64,000 bases of DNA from Chryseobacterium sp. Marseille-Q5410 (lineage in GTDB: Bacteria; Bacteroidota; Bacteroidia; Flavobacteriales; Weeksellaceae). This document shows positions 54,522 to 63,357 of this stretch, one piece after another (position 1 is the first letter of the stretch; the number at the start of each line of letters is the position of its first letter). A model generated the notes under the pieces. The model did no database searches and had not been told where the DNA came from. It saw nothing but the letters and a program-made list of their open reading frames with translations. Made by a program: the position numbers and the translations under genes. Where the stretch lies: contig CAMPOT010000001.1 of NCBI GenBank assembly GCA_946892665.1, positions 744,001-808,000 of the forward strand, in the 5' to 3' direction.

Positions 54522-55427
54522 ATGGATCGCTATCTACTAAAGGAAACTGCACCTTTCATGCAATTTTCGTCCGTAAAGGTTACGGATGAGTTTAATCCGT
54601 TATTCGATATAGAAGCGATTCCAAAACAGACTCTTGAAGACTACTGCCAGCAGTTAATCAACAGAATTTTCTCAATTTCCCTGAAACACATTCCCGCATT
54701 TATTTTACACCACTGTAAACTGGTGAAAAAACCTTTGCTTTGGCTCAATAAACTTGAAAAACTCATAGAACTTAATATTGAATTATTTTCAGGAGCAAGA
54801 AACCAAAGCCGCCTGTATAAGTTTTACACCTGTATTCAATCCAAACGGGAAAAACTGGAATCCGAACATCTGGATGAAAATAAAATTAAACCACCTAAAA
54901 AATACATCAATGCCGAATCTGAAGACCGGTATTTCTCATTTTATGAAGTCCAAAAGGAAGTGGACTTGATGACTTCCGACCGTGAAAAGATTTTATTTCT
55001 TACCAAAGAAAAGTTTGCTTACAACAGGGCGGTTATCGATTTGGAAAACAAGCATTTGCCTTTCTATCCTGATGAATGCGACAAACTGATTACTGAAATC
55101 CAGACACTGGCAAGACTTCAGGAAGAAGAAAAGTCCACCGAAGACCTGGAAAAGTCCACTGTGGACTTTTTTCAAAAAACCAAAACCAATTTGAAAGTCA
55201 ATCAGTTAGTGGATGTTTTTATTCAACTGCAGCGCGAAATTTTTGTTGATGGCCGCCCTGCAATTGATGCAGAAAACAGCGAAATAGTGCAGTTGATATG
55301 TAAAAATTTCAGAGATAAAGACGGAAATTCAATAAGTCCACAGACCGTCAAGACAATTATGATGCCTTCCAAACCCGAGAAACGCCCGAAAGGTGCTAAC
55401 AGACTGGATATTGAGGGTATGCTCTAA
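54522..55427 (+). CDS. Unrecognised mobile-element accessory protein
   Basis: 301 residues, soluble, mostly helical by composition. It begins MDRYLLKETAPFMQFSSVKV. A Lys/Glu-rich middle (about 190-225) contains EEKSTEDLEKSTVDFFQKTK. It ends with SISPQTVKTIMMPSKPEKRP, a possible DNA-contacting tail. No family was recognised. Similar genes usually sit between the integrase and the excisionase/primase in Bacteroidota islands, so a role in element maintenance or regulation is inferred only from context. Confidence 0.6.
   Translation: MDRYLLKETAPFMQFSSVKVTDEFNPLFDIEAIPKQTLEDYCQQLINRIFSISLKHIPAFILHHCKLVKKPLLWLNKLEKLIELNIELFSGARNQSRLYKFYTCIQSKREKLESEHLDENKIKPPKKYINAESEDRYFSFYEVQKEVDLMTSDREKILFLTKEKFAYNRAVIDLENKHLPFYPDECDKLITEIQTLARLQEEEKSTEDLEKSTVDFFQKTKTNLKVNQLVDVFIQLQREIFVDGRPAIDAENSEIVQLICKNFRDKDGNSISPQTVKTIMMPSKPEKRPKGANRLDIEGML
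55129..55170. repeat. Triple AAAAGTCCAC motif inside the accessory gene
   Basis: AAAAGTCCAC at 55129-55138, again at 55150-55159, and its inverse GTGGACTTTT at 55161-55170. The last two form a perfect 10-bp palindrome around one T. Confidence 0.7.
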
Positions 55428-55516
55428 AATTATTTGGTCTTCGTGGACTAAAAAAAGACCAAAAGACTTTTTTCTTTCAAACAACTTTGCACCATAATCT
55501 TAAAACAAAAAATTTT

Positions 55517-55798
55517 ATGGAAGCAATTATCTTATCCAAAGAACAGTTTGAAGGTCTGATTTCCAAAATCAACGACATCCACGAAAAAGTAAATGCGAAG
55601 TCCGCACCAAAACAGGAAGTATTCCTGGACAATGAGGAATTTATCGCAATGATGAAAATTTCAAGACGCACAGCGCAAAACTGGCGCGACGAAGGAAAAA
55701 TATCCTTCTCACAGGTCGGCAGCAAAATTTACTACAAACTTTCAGATGTCGAAAAACTGATGCAGGATTATTACAACAAATCCTTTTCAAAGAAGTGA
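55517..55798 (+). CDS. HTH_17 (excisionase-like) DNA-binding protein
   Basis: 93 residues from ATG 55517. The C-terminal half is a MerR/Xis-like helix-turn-helix: LDNEEFIAMMKISRRTAQNW, then EGKISFSQVGSKIYYKLSDV. Such small proteins in Bacteroidota mobile elements act as recombination directionality factors or regulators. It has its own terminator and follows the accessory gene after 89 nt. Confidence 0.85.
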   Translation: MEAIILSKEQFEGLISKINDIHEKVNAKSAPKQEVFLDNEEFIAMMKISRRTAQNWRDEGKISFSQVGSKIYYKLSDVEKLMQDYYNKSFSKK

Positions 55799-55828
55799 CT
55801 AACACTTTACCAAACGCTGAAACCATTA

Positions 55829-55856
55829 AGCCCTCAAATTCAGTGAGGGCTTTTCT
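55829..55856 (+). terminator. Terminator of the HTH gene
   Basis: An 8-bp stem (agccctca with tgagggct) is followed by TTTTCTCT. Confidence 0.8.
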
Positions 55857-55861
55857 CTAAA

Positions 55862-55988
55862 CAACCAAAGCCACAAAATAAAATTTTTTGCGACCATTGC
55901 AGCACATCTTGGATGTGCCTTTGCGGACTTAAAAAATCAGCAGCATATTGGTAAAAGAAATCTTTGCGGCCTTTGCGTTAAAAAAATC
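55862..55988. repeat. Nonamer-type repeat cluster in the HTH-primase spacer
   Basis: Contains ctttgcggc and ctttgcgtt in tandem (55962-55979), a related CCTTTGCG followed by TTAAAAAA copy at 55917-55933, an inverted relative (aaccaaagccacaaaa) at 55863, and a perfect gcacatc/gatgtgc hairpin at 55902-55918. No gene lies here. Confidence 0.5.
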
Positions 55989-56000
55989 AAATAATTAACT

Positions 56001-56042
56001 GTCACCCTGAGCCTGTCGAAGGGTCTAACATCTAACATCTAA
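56001..56042. repeat. REP-like palindrome plus heptamer tandem upstream of the primase
   Basis: CACCCTGAGCCTGTCGAAGG is a word known from dispersed REP-like repeats in many bacteria. It is directly followed by TCTAACA twice and a partial third copy, ending 4 nt before the primase ATG. Confidence 0.65.
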
Positions 56043-56046
56043 ACAA

Positions 56047-58233
56047 ATGAAATCCACAATATTCAAAAACTTCAACGAACCTACAGAAACCAAAGATATC
56101 CTAAAAATTCTCGACGATATCAAAACCGGAGCTTACCGAAGTGCAATAATTTATTTGCGTAAATCCCTTGCCGACAGCAAAATAGAAGCAGCAGAAAGAG
56201 CCAAAAAATCACTTCCTGCATTCACACCTTCTGCCACATTCAAAGGCGGCAGGAAAATGGAATTTTTAATTAATTACAACGCTTTAGTGGTTTTGGATAT
56301 TGACAAAATATCACCTGAAAAACTCGCTGAATGTGTATCAATTCTGAATTCCAATGAGTTTGTATTTTCTTATTTCGTCAGTCCTTCAGGAAACGGACTA
56401 AAAATTTTTGTAAAAGTTGATTCCGGTAAAGATGAACACAAAGATGCTTTCTTGGTCCTACAGAAATATTTTGAAGAATTACTGCAGGTAGAAATCGATA
56501 AATCCGGTAAAGACATTACAAGACTGTGCTTCTGTTCCTTTGATCCTGAATTATTCGTAAACGAAAATTCCGAAGTATTTTTCGTGATTGAAAGCCGCGA
56601 AGAACCAAAGGAAAATCAGCAATCAAAAAAATCAGATAACCAACAACTGACAACCGATAACCCCGAAACAGTGTATGAGCATTGTGTCCGCTACACAGAA
56701 AAGAAAATCCGGTTCACAGAAGGCAACCGCAATAATTTCGTATTCCAACTCGCAAACAATCTCAACCGGAAAGGATTGTCAGAATCTTTGGCTTTAGGTT
56801 TTATCCTGGCAGATTACAATTACGACCAAAACGAAGTAATGACAGCCGTTAAAAGTGCGTATCAAAACACCGCTGAACATAACACTGATACCTTCCCACC
56901 TAAACAAAAATCTGCTAAATCTGTGCAATCTGTGAGTAAAAAAAGCAATTCAGGTGAATCATCCGTGAAAAAGATTGAAGACGGCAATTTTTCTGATGAC
57001 GAAGAAGAACAGCCCTCATACATTGATAAACTGGAAATGTTTCTTAACAACCGTTACAATTTCAGATACAACACCGTTTTAGGAAAATTAGAATTCAAAA
57101 CCCTGAAAGCCCACAAATGGAAACCGATGACTGATTTTTCTGAAAACTCAATCCTTCGTGAAATCCTGAAAGCAAAAGTAAAATGCAGTATCAATTCATT
57201 ACGAAACCTGCTTCATTCCGACTACTGCGATATGTTTGATCCGTTCAACATCTATTTTGAAAACATTCCCGAAAATGAAGATGAAACCGACTGGATAGAA
57301 AAACTGGCAGACACTATCACAACAACAAAACAGAATCTCTGGAGAGAATGTTTTAAAAAATGGTTTGTTGCAATGGTTGCCTGTGTTCTTGATGAAAAGC
57401 AGGTAAATCAAACCGTAATAGTTTTTTCAGGAAAACAAGGATTGGGAAAAACAACCTGGATAGAAAAACTGATGCCCAAACCCCTCAAAGAATATATCTT
57501 CTCAGGAACCATAAACCCCAGCAACAAAGACACTCTGATTCACCTTGCTGAATGTATGTTAATCAACCTGGACGAACTGGAAAACCTGAACAGAACAGAA
57601 ATTGGCTCACTGAAAGAAATCATTACCAAAACCCACATAAGAATGAGAAAAGCCTATGGCCACAATAATGAAAATATGCCGCGCCGCGCTTCATTTGCCG
57701 GCAGCGTAAACACTGCCCAGTTCCTGAATGATACAACTGGTTCCCGTCGTTTCCTTTGCTTCGAAGTGGAACACATAGAATACACTCACGAAATTGACAT
57801 CAATAAAGTTTATTCCCAAGCATTAAAACTGCATAAAGAAGGCTTCCGACATTGGTTCAATCAGGAAGAAATCAAAGAAATCAACGACAACAACGAACAG
57901 TACCAGTTAAGAAGCCCTGAAGAAGAATTACTGCTAACCTGGTTCAAAGTTTCAGATAAAGAAAATGCTAACGCATTTCTAAACACCACTCAAATTGCGG
58001 TAAAACTAGCAGAAAGGGCAAAACTCAATATTACAGATGGAACAGTTCATAAATTGGGAAAAGCCCTCAAAAAACACAATTATTTGCGTCTGAAAAGAAA
58101 CGGCAGTTATGTATATGCTATGTTGGAAAAAACTTTTGACGAAGTGGAAGCAGAAAACCGCCTTGATGATCATTCAGAATCTTCTAAAAATAACTCTATT
58201 CAGTCACATTTCAGGTTCCAAAATGACAATTAA
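56047..58233 (+). CDS. BT4734-like/VirE primase-helicase fusion
   Basis: 728 residues. The N-terminal BT4734-like domain (about 1-190) has VVLDIDKIS and FSYFVSPSGNGLKIFVKV, the archaeo-eukaryotic primase-like core. A PriCT-like middle (FQLANNLNRKGLSES) follows, then a low-complexity linker (about 270-320) and a VirE superfamily-3-like ATPase with Walker A FSGKQGLGKTTWIEKL (about residue 460-475), INLDELENLNR and the arginine-rich sensor area. It probably initiates replication of the mobile element. The linkers contain repeat-derived sequence. It ends in a strong terminator. Confidence 0.85.
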   Translation: MKSTIFKNFNEPTETKDILKILDDIKTGAYRSAIIYLRKSLADSKIEAAERAKKSLPAFTPSATFKGGRKMEFLINYNALVVLDIDKISPEKLAECVSILNSNEFVFSYFVSPSGNGLKIFVKVDSGKDEHKDAFLVLQKYFEELLQVEIDKSGKDITRLCFCSFDPELFVNENSEVFFVIESREEPKENQQSKKSDNQQLTTDNPETVYEHCVRYTEKKIRFTEGNRNNFVFQLANNLNRKGLSESLALGFILADYNYDQNEVMTAVKSAYQNTAEHNTDTFPPKQKSAKSVQSVSKKSNSGESSVKKIEDGNFSDDEEEQPSYIDKLEMFLNNRYNFRYNTVLGKLEFKTLKAHKWKPMTDFSENSILREILKAKVKCSINSLRNLLHSDYCDMFDPFNIYFENIPENEDETDWIEKLADTITTTKQNLWRECFKKWFVAMVACVLDEKQVNQTVIVFSGKQGLGKTTWIEKLMPKPLKEYIFSGTINPSNKDTLIHLAECMLINLDELENLNRTEIGSLKEIITKTHIRMRKAYGHNNENMPRRASFAGSVNTAQFLNDTTGSRRFLCFEVEHIEYTHEIDINKVYSQALKLHKEGFRHWFNQEEIKEINDNNEQYQLRSPEEELLLTWFKVSDKENANAFLNTTQIAVKLAERAKLNITDGTVHKLGKALKKHNYLRLKRNGSYVYAMLEKTFDEVEAENRLDDHSESSKNNSIQSHFRFQNDN

Positions 58234-58244
58234 AAATGCAATTT

Positions 58245-58276
58245 AAGAGCGTAGTCTAAAACTGCGCTCTTTTTCT
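58245..58276 (+). terminator. Primase-helicase terminator
   Basis: An 11-bp stem (aagagcg with cgctctt plus inner tagt/actg, one G-U) is followed by TTTTTC. Confidence 0.85.
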
Positions 58277-58287
58277 TCCTTTTCTTC

Positions 58288-58489
58288 GGGTAAGTTGGGT
58301 AAGTGTTTTTTTACAAAACATTTTTTTTATTTTTTTCTCTGAAAATTTTCTACTTAATCCAAAGAATTTCAAGGCAAAAGAGCCGAATCGGTTTACTCTT
58401 TTTCATTCTAATCATCATATAAAATAGTTTTTTTTAAAAAGAAAAATTAAAAATTTTCTTTTGCCGAAATTTACTTACCCAAGTTACCC
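58288..58489. repeat. Inverted pair of tandem nonamers upstream of the WYL gene
   Basis: gggtaagtt and gggtaagtg in tandem at 58288-58305 are matched in inverted orientation by acttaccca, agttacccc at 58473-58490 (16 of 17 positions complementary). The roughly 165 nt between them are A/T-rich with no gene. Confidence 0.6.
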
Positions 58490-58556
58490 CCAGTTAAATA
58501 CTCTTTTTTTCTTTCATTTGCTTTTCGTATTTTTACTTTTTTCACCAAAAAAATTA

Positions 58557-59546
58557 ATGGCTCAAAACAAAAATGCGGTAATTCGGTATAAAGCATTGGA
58601 TAAATGCTTCTCAAACCCGTATAAAAAATTCTATATCAAAGACCTGATTGAATATTGTTCCAATGTTCTTTCGGAGCATTATGCAACAGAAACAACAGTT
58701 TCTCGCAGGCAAATTTTTGATGATATGGATTTTATGAAAAGCGAAGCCGGGTATGATGCGCCAATTGAAAGCATTAAAGATGGGCGTAAAGTTTTCTACA
58801 GATATACGGATCCCGATTTTTCAATACTTAAAAAGCCGCTTTCTTCGCAGGAAATTGGTCAACTAACAGAAGCGTTGGAAACAATGAGCCGTATGAAGAA
58901 CCTTCCGGGTTTCGAGTGGATTGAAGAAATTCAAACAAAAATTAATGCGGGGTTGAATCTTCAGCATTCAGAGAAAAAAATTATTGATTTTGAAGTCAAC
59001 GAGATTCTGAAAGGTCTCGAATTCCTAAACACACTTTATCAATTTATCCTAAATAAGCAGCCGGTTGTCATTTCCTATAAAAGTTTTAAAACAGAAACAG
59101 GTTCTACCTTTGAGATTTCGCCGTATTATTTGAAACAATACAACAACCGATGGTTTTTGTTTGGGTGGAATCATAATAATGAGATGATTATTAATCTCGC
59201 TTTAGACCGTATTCAGGATATAGAGCCAACAAATGTCAATTATGTTGATTCAGAAATTAATTTTCAGGAATATTTTGAAGATATTATCGGTGTAAGTCAT
59301 AATTTGGATGCGGAGACTGACGAAGTAATAATAGAAATGTCGCAAAATATTATCCCATATATTAGAACAAAACCTTTACACGGCTCCCAAAAAATTATTG
59401 GGAATAAGTTGTCTTTGGAGGTTAAATTAAATTATGAACTGGAATCTCTGATTTTATCGTATGGTGAAAATATGAAGGTAATCCAGCCTGAACAATTAAA
59501 AGAATCATTAAGAAAAAGAATAATTAAATTAGCAGAATGTTACTAA
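58557..59546 (+). CDS. WYL-domain transcriptional regulator
   Basis: 329 residues from ATG 58557 (MAQNKNAVIRYKALDKCF). An upstream in-frame start would place a spurious hydrophobic stretch from the A/T-rich spacer at the N-terminus. A winged-helix N-terminus (ETTVSRRQIFDDMDFM) is followed by a WYL domain (PVVISYKSFK and the later FEISPYYLKQYNNRWFLFGW) and a C-terminal WCX extension. This layout matches BrxR/CapW-type regulators that control phage-defence genes. It directly precedes the methylase-kinase operon and probably regulates it. Confidence 0.87.
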   Translation: MAQNKNAVIRYKALDKCFSNPYKKFYIKDLIEYCSNVLSEHYATETTVSRRQIFDDMDFMKSEAGYDAPIESIKDGRKVFYRYTDPDFSILKKPLSSQEIGQLTEALETMSRMKNLPGFEWIEEIQTKINAGLNLQHSEKKIIDFEVNEILKGLEFLNTLYQFILNKQPVVISYKSFKTETGSTFEISPYYLKQYNNRWFLFGWNHNNEMIINLALDRIQDIEPTNVNYVDSEINFQEYFEDIIGVSHNLDAETDEVIIEMSQNIIPYIRTKPLHGSQKIIGNKLSLEVKLNYELESLILSYGENMKVIQPEQLKESLRKRIIKLAECY

Positions 59547-59628
59547 TGCAGACTTGCTGCACACATTGTATTTTCCTTTGCACCGAAATAAAAAAGAAGA
59601 TTACTAAACAGTGCACTTGTGTTGCACT
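59546..59628. promoter_or_regulatory. Inverted repeats before the methylase-kinase operon
   Basis: tgcag-N5-ctgca at 59546-59560 and agtgca-N7-tgcact at 59610-59628 share a TGCA core. Neither has a T-run. They are candidate operators for the WYL regulator, by position only. Confidence 0.4.
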
Positions 59629-59669
59629 TTTAATCTGAAAATTTGCATTTCAATTTATTTGTAAAGGAT

Positions 59670-62198
59670 ATGGAAAACAATAGAAACGGAAAAACTTCAG
59701 TAATGGTAGAACACAAAACAAGTATAAGGGATATAACAAATCTTTTGCGAAATGAAAATATTGTTTCGGAAGATTACCATATTGTTTTGTTTTTACTGTC
59801 ATTGTATAGGGACAATCTGTTGCCAAATGGAAATATTGTAGGCAATAGAGATTTGAGTTTTCTAATTAAGGAAAAAATAATGCGTGCTGAAAAAACAGTT
59901 GCAGAGCCTTATTTGGAATTATTTCCTGTTTTCGAAAATCTATTGGATGGTTTAAGACTATCAACATATCATAATCTCTATCAAATATTTGATGGTATTG
60001 AGAAAGATTATCTTAATAAAAATTTTTCGGATTTATTTGATGAGTTTTTGCAGGTTATTATTCAGGCATCAGGTAAATATGGTGCTGGTTTTAGCCAACC
60101 CAAAGAAATAACGCAGTTAATTAACAACTTGGTGGAAATCAAAAAAGACGCCCGCGTTTTTAATCCTTTTGCAGGATTGGCTTCTTTTGGTGTCTCGTTT
60201 TCTGATGATTTTTTTTATTATGGTCAGGAGTTTAACAAAAAAACTTGGGCTTTAGGAACTTTAAGGCTATTAGCATACAACCGTTATCAAAATTCTAAAT
60301 TTAATTGTGAAGATTCCCTTTCGGAATGGCCTTCCGATTCAGAGAAATTTGATTTAATTGTCTCAAATCCACCTTTTAGTATGCGAATTTCAAATTCACA
60401 TAGGTTTGAAGGTGTGGATTCTTCACTTGCTGAAAGTTTTGTAATTGAAAAAGGACTCAATTCTTTGACTGAAGAAGGACAATTAATAGCAATAGTTCCA
60501 AATGGATTCTTATTCCGTGAAACTGGTGAACAGGCTATAAGAAGACAGTTAGTTGTTAGAGATTACCTCGATACAGTCATTCAGTTACCTGCCGGTTTAT
60601 TACCTGGTACAGGTATTCCGGTTACCGTGATAGTGATCAACAAAAACAAAAAAACCACAGGTAAGGTGCGGTTTATAGATGCAAGAAAGTTTGTTGTAAA
60701 GCAAAATCGTTGGGCAAAAATTCTTGACATTGAAAGACTTAAAAGCGTTATCAATGGAAATTATAACGATGATTCTATTATCCAATTCGTGGATAACGAA
60801 ACCATTCGTGATAATGACTATAACCTGAATGTTCCGCGTTATTTACAGCCGGAAATAGAGGGAGTTAAATTAAATGAAATACTCACGGTGATTCGTGGAG
60901 ATAGAAGAAACATTCCTGTTTCCGGCAAATTAGTTAGAATTCGCGACTTGTCAGACAGTATGGCCGAAACGGTAACAGGGTTTGAAGATGTTTTGGATTC
61001 TGATTTATTAACACCTGGTATTACCGCAATTAATCAGTCCTGCCTGTTATTGGCGACTATCGGCAATAGTTTAAAACCTACAGTTTTTGAATATAAAGGC
61101 GAACCAATTTATATAAGAAATGAAATTTTGGCTTGCAAAATAAAGGAAGATATTGCTGATATCACCTTCGTTGCAAATGAATTGAATAACCCCGAGGTTC
61201 TAATGCAATTGGACGCTTTCAATACTGGTGCAACAATTAGTAGAATTAGAAGAGCGGATGTGATGGATATTGTAATTCCTCTTCCCACACTACAAGAGCA
61301 GAAAGCAAAGGTTCAGGGATTTAAACTGTTATCTGAAGAAGCAAAAGAGTTGCGTAATATCCGCAATGAATTGGCGAATGGTGTTGCGCAGAAACACTTC
61401 AACGAATATGCCTCACTGAAACACACTTTAGGAACACCACGCCAAAATATCTTGGATTGGTCCAACAACTTGATTCAGTTTTTTGAATTGAAAAAGAATC
61501 AATTAGAAGATTTGGATGCTGATTTCAAAGATGCTTTTCAGATTAATATGAAAGATGCAGTTTCAATTATCAGAAATGATATTAATTTTATGACCGAAGT
61601 TTTGGAAAGAGGCGAAAAAGGATTGGTGTTGTCAGAATATCCGCTGACGAATGTGAAGTTAGTGGATATCAAGGAAATGATTGAAAATTTGTCTTCAGCA
61701 GGGATGAAGTTTAACTTGATGCGTGACTTTGATACCAATGTAGATGCAGTTGATTTATCTGTCACCTGCAATTTGACGCTGCTCAAAATATTGATAAGTA
61801 ATATTTTAACCAATGCAGACAGACACGGTTTCGATAATTACAGTCCCGCAAACGAAGTAGTGATTAGTCTGTATGTGGATCATTCTTATCTCAATCTGGA
61901 AATAAAAAATAATGGAAAACCTTTTCCAAAGAACTTCGGCAAGGAGAAATTTATTGAAAAATTTTCGAAATCTGGAGGTAGTAATGGTAGTGGTATCGGC
62001 GGCAATGACATTGACCGTATTGCTACCTATTTTTCAAGTGACCATATCAATACATTGAAGGAGTTTAGAAGAGTTTTAGGTAAAGAATACGAAGATATTG
62101 GTTTGGATGTTTGGGATTTGATTTTGAATGAAGATCCAATCTATCCTGTGATCTTTAAATTTAGTTTTAATATTTGGGGAACCGCAATGACATTATGA
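59670..62198 (+). CDS. N6-adenine DNA methylase - HsdS-like TRD - histidine kinase fusion
   Basis: 842 residues from ATG 59670, preferred over 59643 because AAAGG precedes it and family-like sequence starts there. Residues 120-345 are an HsdM-like methylase: SAM motif I FNPFAG (164-169) and catalytic VSNPPF (231-236). Residues about 391-550 look like one HsdS target-recognition half ending in IPLPTLQEQKAKVQ (536-549). The C-terminus is a histidine-kinase module: H-box KHTLGTPRQNI with H585 as likely phospho-acceptor, N-box LISNILTNADRHG (708-720), IKNNGKPFP (745-753) and glycine-rich GGSNGSGIGG (769-778). I know of no described protein with this combination. The next gene overlaps by 4 bp and encodes a receiver protein. 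Confidence 0.82.
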   Translation: MENNRNGKTSVMVEHKTSIRDITNLLRNENIVSEDYHIVLFLLSLYRDNLLPNGNIVGNRDLSFLIKEKIMRAEKTVAEPYLELFPVFENLLDGLRLSTYHNLYQIFDGIEKDYLNKNFSDLFDEFLQVIIQASGKYGAGFSQPKEITQLINNLVEIKKDARVFNPFAGLASFGVSFSDDFFYYGQEFNKKTWALGTLRLLAYNRYQNSKFNCEDSLSEWPSDSEKFDLIVSNPPFSMRISNSHRFEGVDSSLAESFVIEKGLNSLTEEGQLIAIVPNGFLFRETGEQAIRRQLVVRDYLDTVIQLPAGLLPGTGIPVTVIVINKNKKTTGKVRFIDARKFVVKQNRWAKILDIERLKSVINGNYNDDSIIQFVDNETIRDNDYNLNVPRYLQPEIEGVKLNEILTVIRGDRRNIPVSGKLVRIRDLSDSMAETVTGFEDVLDSDLLTPGITAINQSCLLLATIGNSLKPTVFEYKGEPIYIRNEILACKIKEDIADITFVANELNNPEVLMQLDAFNTGATISRIRRADVMDIVIPLPTLQEQKAKVQGFKLLSEEAKELRNIRNELANGVAQKHFNEYASLKHTLGTPRQNILDWSNNLIQFFELKKNQLEDLDADFKDAFQINMKDAVSIIRNDINFMTEVLERGEKGLVLSEYPLTNVKLVDIKEMIENLSSAGMKFNLMRDFDTNVDAVDLSVTCNLTLLKILISNILTNADRHGFDNYSPANEVVISLYVDHSYLNLEIKNNGKPFPKNFGKEKFIEKFSKSGGSNGSGIGGNDIDRIATYFSSDHINTLKEFRRVLGKEYEDIGLDVWDLILNEDPIYPVIFKFSFNIWGTAMTL

Positions 62199-63337
62199 TG
62201 TATAATATACTTTGGATCGACGATGATCACGAAAAAATGCTGGGTCTGAAAGGCCGTGCAAAAATGGCAAATATCACACTCAATGGCTTTAAGTCAAAGG
62301 AAAGTGGTATGGCGGAACTGAAAAAAAATTATCAGAACTATGATGGAGTATTGCTCGATGCCAAATTTTTGGAAAGCGATTCTGATGTGGAAGGTTCAGA
62401 AGATACTTTGTTTATTCACCGCACAAGAGATGAAATCAGAGATCTTCCAAAAAAGTTTGAAATTTTCGTGCTTACAGGTCAGGCAGAAGCATTCGACAGT
62501 TCTGAATTCAAAAAATCTTTTCAGAATGTATATGTGAAAGGTAGTGATGAGAGCATAAACAAACTGTTCACCGACCTAAAAGCCGCTGCAGACAGACAAC
62601 AGGACACACAACTGCGCCACAAATTCCCGGAAGTCTTTAAGATTTTGGATGAAAAATGTATCGGCTCAAAACACAGCGATACCTTGCTTTCGGTGTTGAA
62701 AAGTCTTTCCGATGATTCCCTTGCTGGCGTCGATGAAGATTTTACTTCTATTCGTGTGGTTTTGGAAACCATATTCAAGCGACTTTCTGAACTGGAAATT
62801 CTACCTGCAAATTTCACCGATGAAAAAGGTTGGATTAATGGCTCTTCAAAATTTATTTCAAACAAACACGAATCCTATTTGCATACAGATTCCGACTTTT
62901 TTCATCCAATGGTTCAGGAAACCCTGTTCCGTATTATGAATGTCGTTCAGGACGGCTCACACAACGAGGGAAACCTCAATTATAAATGTGACGATTTTTG
63001 CCGAACTCAAAAAACGGGCTACCTCTATAAAAGCACAGTCTATGCTTTTCTGGATGTGTTGGTATATTTCAGAAAACTGATGGACGACAACCAAAACCCC
63101 GAAGAAAACAGAAAACGTTGGAAAACTAGCGAATCACAATCTAAAACAGGAATCTTGAAACAGGATGAAAATAACAATTTCTTTATAGACGATTGCATTT
63201 TTCAATACAATATAGTTTCTAAAGTTTTAAAACCCGGTGATGTAGTTGAAATCCTTTCCACCAATGCCAATACCAACGCCAAAACAAAAGACAAATACCC
63301 ATTTTTTGTAACCAAGTTTAATAAAATCAACCCTTAG
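62195..63337 (+). CDS. Receiver-domain protein with unknown C-terminal domain
   Basis: 380 residues from ATG 62195, which overlaps the preceding stop (ATGA). Residues 1-130 form a receiver domain with all canonical residues: D9/D10 (WIDDD), phospho-acceptor D55 (VLLDAK), T94 (VLTG) and K115 (VYVKG). The remaining 250 residues match nothing I recognise. They are helical (VVLETIFKRLSEL) and include VVQDGSHNEG, which weakly resembles HEPN/DUF4145-type helices, and end with a beta-rich tail (KPGDVVEILSTN). No HTH is evident. Presumably the phosphorylation partner of the upstream kinase module. Confidence 0.8.
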   Translation: MMYNILWIDDDHEKMLGLKGRAKMANITLNGFKSKESGMAELKKNYQNYDGVLLDAKFLESDSDVEGSEDTLFIHRTRDEIRDLPKKFEIFVLTGQAEAFDSSEFKKSFQNVYVKGSDESINKLFTDLKAAADRQQDTQLRHKFPEVFKILDEKCIGSKHSDTLLSVLKSLSDDSLAGVDEDFTSIRVVLETIFKRLSELEILPANFTDEKGWINGSSKFISNKHESYLHTDSDFFHPMVQETLFRIMNVVQDGSHNEGNLNYKCDDFCRTQKTGYLYKSTVYAFLDVLVYFRKLMDDNQNPEENRKRWKTSESQSKTGILKQDENNNFFIDDCIFQYNIVSKVLKPGDVVEILSTNANTNAKTKDKYPFFVTKFNKINP

Positions 63338-63357
63338 AAAATAATTAATAACAATAT

